This document shows positions 31,834 through 40,900 of a stretch of 49,971 bases of DNA, in pieces. Location of the stretch: contig CANIWM010000045.1 of assembly GCA_947471505.1 (NCBI GenBank), forward strand, positions 1 to 49,971. The letters are read 5' to 3'. Every line of letters starts with the position of its first letter. Within the stretch, counting starts at the first letter, position 1. The translations under genes and the position numbers were made by a program. The DNA is from Chthoniobacteraceae bacterium. Its GTDB lineage: Bacteria; Verrucomicrobiota; Verrucomicrobiia; Chthoniobacterales; Chthoniobacteraceae. The notes under the pieces were generated by a model. It had not been told where the DNA came from and did no database searches. It saw nothing but the letters and a program-made list of their open reading frames with translations.

Positions 31834-32670
31834 ATGCTCACGACACGCCGCCAATTCATAGCACTGCTCCTCGCTGCCACGTCGCGCGCCGCCGAGACCG
31901 GCGGACGCACACTCGACTTCCGAATCGGCGACGACTTTGGAAAAGCGAGCGCCGCTGACATCACCGCCGTGCTCCGCTCCGCCGCAGATACGATCTGGAA
32001 GCACTGCCCGAACACGCGCTGGGAAGTTCCCGGCTTCTTCATCTTTCACTCCGAAAAGGCTCCGATCACCCTCTTCGATCACCGCGCCGACGGGCGCATC
32101 GCCATCGGGCTCACCTCACAAGGCACCTTGTGGTCGCAGTTCGCCTACCAGTTCTCGCACGAGTTCTGCCACGCCCTCGCCGGGCACTCGAACGACTGGC
32201 GCAAGCCGTGGATCAAAGCGAGCAAGGCGAACCACTGGCTCGAAGAATCGCTGTGCGAAACCGCCTCGCTCTTCGCCATGCGAGCGATGAGCAAGAGCTG
32301 GCAAACCGCGCCGCCTTACCCGAACTGGAAGAGCTACTCGGAATCCCTCGCCAACTATGTCGCCGAGCGCATAGAGAAAGTCGCGACCGACAAAGGCGAA
32401 GGATTTGTCTTCGCGAAATGGCTCGCGGAAAACGAACCCGCGATGCGCGAAAACTCCACCCTCCGCGAGAAGAACAACATCATCGCCGTGGAGCTACTCC
32501 CGCTCTTCGAGGCGAACCCCGCAGGCTGGGAAGCCATCACGTTTTACAACCTCGGCGACAATCGCGATGGGAAGAAAACGCTGGCACTTCATTTCGCCGA
32601 TTGGTCCGCCGCCGCTCCCGCCACGCAGCGCGAATTCATCGCGAAGCTCGCAGCGGTGTTTGGGCTCTAA
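31834..32670 (+). CDS. Exported HExxH metallopeptidase-like protein
   Basis: A 278-residue protein with a Tat-like signal ([17 protein letters not shown]) and the zinc-binding motif HEFCH (H109-E110-x2-H113), in [15 protein letters not shown] downstream [13 protein letters not shown] gives candidate third ligands E137, E138 or E142, as in gluzincin peptidases. I do not recognise the exact family. It might cleave a periplasmic or cell-wall substrate, or be an inactive relative. It is 18 bases after the GNAT gene, so it could be the last gene of that operon. Its stop overlaps that of the pyrophosphatase gene on the other strand (32667-32670). Confidence 0.72.
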   Translation: MLTTRRQFIALLLAATSRAAETGGRTLDFRIGDDFGKASAADITAVLRSAADTIWKHCPNTRWEVPGFFIFHSEKAPITLFDHRADGRIAIGLTSQGTLWSQFAYQFSHEFCHALAGHSNDWRKPWIKASKANHWLEESLCETASLFAMRAMSKSWQTAPPYPNWKSYSESLANYVAERIEKVATDKGEGFVFAKWLAENEPAMRENSTLREKNNIIAVELLPLFEANPAGWEAITFYNLGDNRDGKKTLALHFADWSAAAPATQREFIAKLAAVFGL

Positions 32671-34808
32671 AAGAAAATCGGGATGATGATGATGGCGACG
32701 ATGTTCACCACTTTGATCATCGGGTTGATGGCGGGGCCGCTGGTGTCTTTATACGGGTCGCCTACGGTGTCGCCGGTGACGCTGGCTTTGTGGGCTTCGC
32801 TGTGTTTTCCGCCGTGATGGCCGTCTTCGATGTACTTCTTGGCGTTGTCCCATGCGCCGCCGGAGCTGGTCATCGCGATGCCCATGAAGAGCCCGGTGAC
32901 GATGCTGCCGACGAGGACGCCGCCGAGGATTTTCGCGCCGTCTGGCAGTGCGGCGACGCCGATGACTGCGATGAGCGGGAGGAGCGCGGGGATGATCATT
33001 TCTTTCAGCGCGGCCTTGGTGACGATGTCCACGCAGGTGCCGTAGTCGGGCTTGTCGTCGCCGCCTTTGATGAGGATGCCGGGCTTCGCGGCGATCTGAC
33101 GGCGGACTTCCGTGACGACGGCTCCGGCTGCGCGCCCTACGGCGCTCATGCTGAATGCGCTGAATAGATATGGCAACAGGCCGCCGATGAAGAGGCCGAT
33201 CATCACTTTCGGGTCGTTGAGGGAGAAGCCGAGGGTGTCGGCCATTTTCGCTTTTGCGGCGGCGAGCACTTCGGGTGTGGCTGTGGCTGCGAGTGCGGCG
33301 ATGCCTGTTTCGAGGTGGTGCTTCAAATCCACGAAGTAGCTGCCAAAGAGGACGACTGCGGCGAGGCCGGCGCTGGCGATGGCGTAGCCTTTGGTGACGG
33401 CTTTCATCGTGTTGCCGACGGCGTCGAGCTCATCGGTGGCTTTGCGGACTTCGGCGGGGAGTTCGCTCATGACGGCGATGCCGCCCGCGTTGTCGGTGAT
33501 GGGGCCGAACGCATCGAGCGAGATGATGATTCCCGCCATGGAGAGCATGGCCATCACCGCGATGGCGATGCCGTAGAGCCCAGCGAATGCGTGGCTCGCC
33601 CAGATGGCGCTGCCGATGCAGAGGACCATCGGCGCAGTCGCCTGCTGCCCGATGGCGAGTCCGGCGATGATGTTGGTCGCGTGCCCCGTCTCAGAAGCCT
33701 TGGCGATTTTCCGCACCGGGCCGTGCTCGGTGGAGGTGTAGTAATTGGTGATCCAGCAAGCGAGGCCCGTCATGGCGAGCCCGACGAGGCTGGAGAGAAA
33801 GATGCCGTTCATCGTGAGGGTCGTGCCGTCCTTCATGGCGAGACCTGCTGGGAAAAACTGCTGGGTGATAGGCCAAAATGCCACCGCTGAGAGAACGCTG
33901 CTGACGAGCACGCCGCCCATGAGCGCAGCGGCTGGCTTGGCGTTTGTGGCGTTCACGTAGAGGACGCCGATGATGCTGGCGATGACTGCCGCGCCGCCGA
34001 GGACGAACGGGTATGCGATGGCCGCACCCGCTGCCCCTGCCGCCGTGGTAAGCGCGCCGACGAGGATCGCTCCGATGAGGGACACCGCATAGGTCTCAAA
34101 AACATCCGCCGCCATGCCCGCACAGTCGCCGACGTTGTCGCCGACGTTGTCTGCGATGGTAGCTGGGTTCCGTGGGTCATCTTCTTCGAGATTCTGCTCC
34201 ACTTTGCCGACAAGGTCTGCACCCACGTCCGCCGCCTTTGTATAAATACCGCCGCCGAGCCGTGCGAAGACGGAGATAAGCGATGCGCCAAGCGCGACTC
34301 CCACGAGGCTGTTGATCTCTTTGCCCGGCGCGTATTTCAGCACGAGTAAATAGAACGCTCCCGTGGAAATGAGCGCGAGGCCGACGACGAGCAGGCCCGT
34401 CACCGCGCCACCGCTGAAGGCTGCGACGAGCGCCTTCTTGCGGCTCTCGCGGGCTCCTTGTGCCGTGCGGACGTTCGCTTTCACCGCGATGCGCATCCCG
34501 ATGAACCCTGCGACGAGCGAGCATACCGCTCCGACGACGAACCCAACTGCGGTAGGCGCGTCCTTTTTCCAAAGAACGAGGGCGGCGATGATGACGCCGA
34601 TGGTGGAAATGGAGATGAGCTGCCGTGAGAGGTACGCCTTCGCACCTTGCTCGATGGCGTTGGCGATGAACTGCATTTTCTCTGTCCCAGAAGGAATGGA
34701 GAGCAGCGATTTAATCAGCCAAAGGGCAAAGAGCAGCGAGACGCTGCCGCAAGCGATTGCGAAGGTGATGCCGTTGTCTAGTAATAGTGAAGCGAGCGGG
34801 AAGGCCAT
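32667..34808 (-). CDS. hppA: Membrane-bound proton-translocating pyrophosphatase
   Basis: A 713-residue integral membrane pyrophosphatase with about 16 membrane segments. It hydrolyses pyrophosphate to pump H+ out of the cytoplasm. The substrate site is [11 protein letters not shown] (194-204), followed by [20 protein letters not shown]. At the cation-selectivity position [10 protein letters not shown] (465-474) there is Lys469 and Thr472; in this family Lys there with Thr three residues later marks K+-independent H+-pumping enzymes, while Ala marks the K+-dependent ones. I start at the ATG at 34808 (MAFPLASLL); the frame is open 13 codons upstream. It lies between the metallopeptidase-like gene and the giant surface protein. 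Confidence 0.96.
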   Translation of the reverse strand: MAFPLASLLLDNGITFAIACGSVSLLFALWLIKSLLSIPSGTEKMQFIANAIEQGAKAYLSRQLISISTIGVIIAALVLWKKDAPTAVGFVVGAVCSLVAGFIGMRIAVKANVRTAQGARESRKKALVAAFSGGAVTGLLVVGLALISTGAFYLLVLKYAPGKEINSLVGVALGASLISVFARLGGGIYTKAADVGADLVGKVEQNLEEDDPRNPATIADNVGDNVGDCAGMAADVFETYAVSLIGAILVGALTTAAGAAGAAIAYPFVLGGAAVIASIIGVLYVNATNAKPAAALMGGVLVSSVLSAVAFWPITQQFFPAGLAMKDGTTLTMNGIFLSSLVGLAMTGLACWITNYYTSTEHGPVRKIAKASETGHATNIIAGLAIGQQATAPMVLCIGSAIWASHAFAGLYGIAIAVMAMLSMAGIIISLDAFGPITDNAGGIAVMSELPAEVRKATDELDAVGNTMKAVTKGYAIASAGLAAVVLFGSYFVDLKHHLETGIAALAATATPEVLAAAKAKMADTLGFSLNDPKVMIGLFIGGLLPYLFSAFSMSAVGRAAGAVVTEVRRQIAAKPGILIKGGDDKPDYGTCVDIVTKAALKEMIIPALLPLIAVIGVAALPDGAKILGGVLVGSIVTGLFMGIAMTSSGGAWDNAKKYIEDGHHGGKHSEAHKASVTGDTVGDPYKDTSGPAINPMIKVVNIVAIIIIPIFF

Positions 34809-34927
34809 GATTTGTAAGGGTAAAGGGCGCGGGAGAATAGGGGGCAAACTACGGCTGGCAAGCCGGGATTTGTGCGTTTGCGGGATTTTTTCGAATCTGA
34901 ACTTTCGACGGGCTCAATGGATTGAAA

Positions 34928-34960
34928 ACCGGCCTCCGACGCAGTGCGCCGGAGGCCGGT
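34928..34960 (-). terminator. Terminator after the giant repeat-protein gene
   Basis: ACCGGCCTCCG (34928-34938) pairs perfectly with CGGAGGCCGGT (34950-34960). On the minus strand the stem is followed by TTTTC. It sits about 27 bases beyond the stop of the repeat protein and upstream of hppA, so it separates the two. Confidence 0.9.
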
Positions 34961-34986
34961 GTGATGTTTTGATTTCGATTGCCCGC

Positions 34987-37900
34987 TTATGCCTTGCGGC
35001 GGCGGCGTTGGAGACCGAGGAGCATTCCGACACCTCCGAGGAGCATGGCGACGGCGCCGGGCTCTGGGACTATAACGATGTCGTTGTTGTTCGATCCGCC
35101 TGCGTAGGAGATGGATAACGCATTGCCGGAGACAACGAATGCGTCGCCTTCTGCAAGCGGCGTGCCGAGGTATGTGAAGCCAAATCCGCCGAGATTTACT
35201 GGATCGGTGCCGTCGTTGTTCACGAGCGTGAAGGACCCGCCGGACGGGTCGAACGCGCCGAGGTCAATCGTCAGCGGGGTGTTCGCGGTGAAGGCAACGG
35301 TGCCGGTGACGTTGAGCTGGTCATAGCCAGTGCCTGCGGTACTTCCAAATATCTCGATTGCAGCAGTGCCTCCGTTAAAGCTGGTGTTACCCGCGTTGAG
35401 GATGCCAGGGCTGACGCCGGGAGCGAGAGTCCCACCTGCATCTAGGCTGAGGCTGCCAACGCTACCGATGCCTCCGAGGGTGCCGGTGCCGGACACGGTG
35501 ACAGCGCTGCCGCTGATACTTCCGGAGACTCGGAGGACGCCGTCGCTGATAAGCGTCGCGCCGGTCGTGGTGCTGGTTCCGCCGAGTTCGAGAATGCCCG
35601 CGCCACTCTTGGTGAGGCTGGTCAATCCGGTGATTGTGCCGCCGTAAACGGTGCTTCCAGACTGGTTCACTACGAGCGACCCGGCTGCGACGCTGTTAAT
35701 CACTCCGGTCGCTCCTTTTAGGCCTGCCACTGTTTGGGCCGTGCCATTGAGGTCCACGGTGCCGCCGTTCATGTCGAGCGTGGTCGCTGTAGATAAAATG
35801 CCGGTCGCGCTGACACGGAGAGTGCCTGCACTGACCTTGGTCTCTCCCTGCCAGTCGTTGAGGGCGCTTTGCAGTTCTACGGTGCCGGTGGTGAGCTTCT
35901 CGAAGCCTTGCGCTCCGGTTACTTTCCCGCCGAGGTTGAGCAGCAATCCCACACCGGGGCTGACCCGGTTGGTCGTTCCCGTTCCGCTAAGGGTGATGGT
36001 GCCGTTCCAGCTATTGGTATTGTTGTTGGTCGCGAGGATACCGCCGTTGATTTCGATGTCCTTAGTGTTGGTCTGGCCTCCGAAGGTATTCAGGGTGCCG
36101 GCCGAGTTGATGATTATTTTGTGCGCCGCACTTCCGAGATTGTTCGAGCTCTGGACGCCAAATGTGCCGCCATCAATGACGATGTTGCCGACGGTTGCGC
36201 CTGCGTTTGGTGCCCACCACGTTTCATTCGCGCCCACTTTGGTGAGGGTGAAAGTGCCGCCGTTAATGGTGGTGCCGCCAGTGCCGCCGTTGAGATCGTA
36301 GCGGTTGATTCCGCCGATCGACGTGTCGCCGGTGAGGTTGAGGGTGCCATAGACCGGGTTGTTAGTCTGACCGCCGCCGCTGTTCCAGATGGCAGCCTGG
36401 CCGGCCACACCCGCGCCGGAAACGCTGACGACGTAACGGGTCGCGGCGTTGTTCGCCACGCCGCCGACATCGAGCGTCGCCCCGTTGGCGATGGTGACCG
36501 CGGTGTTCGTGCCCATTGCGGTGTTAGAGCCGAGCTTTAGGACACCGCCATTGATCGTGGTGGCTCCCGTCTGGGAATTCACCCCGGATATAGTCAATGA
36601 ACCAATGCCTTCCTTGGTAAGCGCAACAGCGCCTGTCAGCACGCTGGCGTAGGTGGTCGTGCTCGACTGATTCACCGTCAGAGTTGCGGCTGTGGTGCTG
36701 GTGATGGATTTTCCGGTCGTGTTCGCGCCGACGGTCGTCGGATTCGAGGCGAGGCTGCCGACGGTTTGACTAAAACCATCCAGAGCGAGGACCGCAGTGT
36801 TGGCATCGTTTTGGCCCAAGACCAAGTTCGATGCGGCAGGGAGGGCGCCATTGGCCCCCATGCGCACCGTGCCGACTAGAACGCCCGTGGTGAGCCAGTC
36901 ATTGCCCGTCGAATTGATTGTCCATGAGTTGGCATCGGTTTTGGAGAGTTGGGCACCTGGAAGCGTGATCATTCCGTTCACCACTCCATTGCCAGCAGCG
37001 CCGCGGAGGAAAAATACGGAGCTAGGTCCGTTGAATCCACCGCCGCCGGCCGTCACGTTTCCGTTCAGGGTCAACGTTCCGTTTGTGATACTCATCTGAA
37101 CGATCGTTGTTCCAGATGCGGTTATCGGGCCATTGATTGTTGAGTTTCCGGTGTTCGTCACCTGCGAGCGTAGGCTAATCGCTCCATTAAGAAACGAGGT
37201 CATATTCAGCGTCGTTGCCCCAAGGAGCGTCACACCATTCAAGGTCAGCGTCGTGGCGTTCCCGGTTACACCCGCTGCTGGGTAGTTCAGCGTGATGGAT
37301 GAAGCGTTCGGCACCGATGCTTGCGAGGCGAAGTTCAGGGTTGAGAGCCCCGTCCCAATTGAATCAACTGTGATGGCGCCCGTGTAAGCCGAGTTGTTGC
37401 TTCCCGACAAAAGGAACGTTCCACCGCCAGCGAGCGTGCTATTGAGGGCGAGCGCTCCACTTCCACTGAGGTTGCCTGGGATGGTGATGGTCGCCGCAGT
37501 TGCGTTGCGATGCGAGATCGTCCCGCCACCCGTGCCAATTGCAATGTTTCGGTTAGTCCCGAGGTTTGCAGCGACCGCGCCGGTGTAGGCGAGCGTGCCG
37601 CCATTGCTCAGGGATATCGTGTTGCCTACTCCACCACCACCGAGACTCACTGGGTCTGCGATGCTCAGGATGCCGGCTCGGACGGTTGTCTTGCCCGGGT
37701 AGGTGTTTGGACCGACTAGAGTGAACGTTGTGGAGCCATCTTTCTCGATCGCGCCACCGGCGATCCCTGCACCGGTCGAAGTGAGCGTGAAGTTATTCGT
37801 TGTGCCGCTCACTTGCACAAGCGCCGGCGCGACGCCTGCGGTGACGGTGACTGCTGTGCCACCGACTGATGTGTCGTCAAATGTCACCACGTCGGCGCTG

Positions 37901-40900
37901 AAGAATTTGTCGGGCGCATTCGCATTGGCAGAATCGCCCCAGTTTGTCGTCGTATTGACGTCCCATGTGCTGCCGCCCGCTGCAAGCCAGACAAGCGCTT
38001 TCGTATTACTAATGACGACGTCCACCGCCGTAGGGCCTTCGTTCACGACGGCGCTGCGATAGTTTGCAGCGCCAGCGAGGCTGAAGGTGCCAGAACCGCT
38101 TTTCGACCCAAAGCTAAGGGCGGGATATGTTCCATCTCCCGGAACCGGCGCGGAGAAATCGAGCACGGTGTTGGCTGGCGCATTGAGCGTCGTTGCAGTG
38201 AGCGCACCGCTCGGGGTCGGGTTGAAGAACAGAGTCGTTCCTGTCGTTGTGCCCAGGGTGAGAACATCGACAGTCGGCTCGCCAGAGAGGATCGCGCCAT
38301 CGGCCACAGTGATGCTCGAAGTTGCCCCGAGCGCTCCATTCACGTTGAGGCGTCCAGCCGAGACGGTGATTGGCCCTGTGTAGCCAGAGCTAGCGCCGCT
38401 CAGCGTCGTTATGCCAGCGCCGATCTTGTTGACTGGGTTTGCACCAGAAAGTGAAGGCGAGATTCCTTGGAGGCCTGCCGTCGAAAGGTTGATCGCGCCA
38501 CCGCCAGTCAAGGCCAGCGTGCCGGTGCCGCGAATATCCCGGGACAATGTGAACGCATTCGTCGCACCGTTTGTGTCGAGCGTCGTGGTCGATGCAGCAA
38601 CAGTGTCCACCGTAACATCAAGCGGGACTGTGAGGTTCGCTCCTGTGTTTCCGGCGGGTCCGCCCGTGCCAGTGTTGTCCACCCGGATGGTGCCGCCGCC
38701 AAAGCTGACTGCGTATGAGCCTTCGTTGCCGGTAATATTGCCGCTGCGCATTCCCCATGCACTGCGGAGGTTCAAGATTGCTGAGCCGCTGATGTTATAC
38801 CGGTCAATACCGTCGGGCGTGTTTACCCCCGGTCCGGTCGCGACACGGTTATCGAGGACAATCCAGTTTGTCGTCACCGTCCCGCCGGTATGGTTCATCA
38901 CGCCCGTTCCGTCGTTTCCGAGATAGATACCACCACCCAGAATCGTGACCGTCGCGAGCGCGTTGATGTTGTTGTCGCCCGTCGCGCTCACTCCGCCGCC
39001 CGTCGCGGTCGATGGCGTCAGGAGCGGTGATGCACCCGTGAGGGTAAGGTTGCCACCAGACAGGTTGTAAACCGACGTATTGTTCGGGAAGTGACCGAGT
39101 CGAAGCTGGGCATCGACATTTACGGCGGATCCAGCGGCTTGGTTGACGATGCCGATGCCTCCGGAAACCTGACCCGCGAAGAAGGTTTTCGCAGTCACAG
39201 TGGATCCATTGTTGATGTTCAGGGTATTCGCTACGTTGACCGCTAGACCAAGTCCCAGTTGGACGAAATCCGCGTTAACATTCGCTGTGTTGTTCAAATT
39301 GACCGTCGCACCCGGCGCGTTGGAGCCAACATTAAAGTTCTGAGCCGTGACATTCCCGGTGAGGCTCGTCACTGTGTTGGCACGAGCTTGACCGAAGCGG
39401 AGGTTCCCCCCCGATGCCGTTGTTCCGAGCGTTATGGCGTTGCCGGCGTTATCGAAGCCCGCTCCTGTTGTGTCAAAGTCGATGAACGTCGTTGTGAAGG
39501 TACCATCAGCCGTGATGGTCTGGCCCGACGTAAGGGTGTAGCCGTCCGAGCGATCAAATCCGAGGACGCCGTTGCTCGCGGCATCACCATGAATGGTGAC
39601 GGTGCCGACACCGAGCGTGCCCGCAGTGCCGCCACTGCCGATATTGAGCCGCTGCGATCCCGCAGTTCCGCCCGAATTGATCCAGACGTTGTTTAACGGC
39701 GACGCACCCGTGTTGTTTGTGCCAGTGAAGATGATCGTAGTCCCATTACTACCGCCGCCGATAACGAGTAAATCCGATGAGTTGGTTACGCCGACGCTCC
39801 CCGAAACAGTCGCCGTCCCATTGAAACTTTGGATCTTGGCGTTGCCGTTCAGTGTGAGAGTTCCGGCGAGCGTTGCACCACCATCGATCCGGATCGCTCC
39901 GATCCCTCCGTATGTGAACCCAGTGCCCCCGACCGGCGTGCCACCTGCCGCTTCAGCGTAGCCAGTGCCGGTAATGGTGATGTTGTTGGTGTAGGTGTTA
40001 TTCGCCAGCCAGAGCTGACCTCCATTGTCCACCTGAACGGCAGCCGTGCCGAGCGTCGTCGGAGTCATCGACGCGTTTGTTCGGAAACTGCCAAGTCCCG
40101 CTGCGCCCACATTACTCGGCGAGAGCTTCCACAGGCCGGAAAATCCGGTGTTCGTTCCAGTAATCGCGACGTCACGCACTGCGGTGCCTGCTGCCGTATG
40201 CGGGTCGATCACAACCGTACCTGCACCAGAAATGTTGCGGTTGAAAGTGATGTTGCCGTCGTCGCGCGTGAGGTTGAGCGTTGCACCAGATGCCACGCTC
40301 ACTCCGCTCGTGGCGGAAAGCACCACATTGCCCGTCACATCATGGTCCAATTCGAGCGTGCCATTCGAGATTGTGGTCGCGCCGACATAGGCATTCGCCG
40401 TGCGAAGCGTGACGACGCCGTTGCCGGTCTTCGTCAGACCAGTGGCTCCATTGATACCTATGGCGCTCGCAGCGGCGACGGTATATGGCGTCGCGATCGT
40501 GTTTGTGAACTCGACACTGTTCGGCACCACGTTGCTCACGAGCGTCACTGCACCCGCCGTCGCACCCGTCGGTGAATCTTGGAAAACGACCGCGTCACCT
40601 TCGAAATAGTTCGTCGAGGTGCCCCCGAGTTGCGTCAGCCAGTTCGCCGTCGTGTTAATGTTCCAGTTGCCATCGGTGGTCGCGTCCCAGACCACTTTAT
40701 CATTTCCGGTGACGGTAAGCGCAATGGCAGTACCTGTGTCGGAAAGCGAACCAAGAACGTGGCCGGGCAGCGTGCCAAGCGCAAACCCACCCAAGCCCGG
40801 CGAAGTGCCTGTGTAGTTGATCAGCGGATAGGTCGTGCTCGCCGCGAGCAAGCCGCCCTGCTGAATAAGGTTGAAGGTCGCAGTGCCCGCAGTGGTGACG

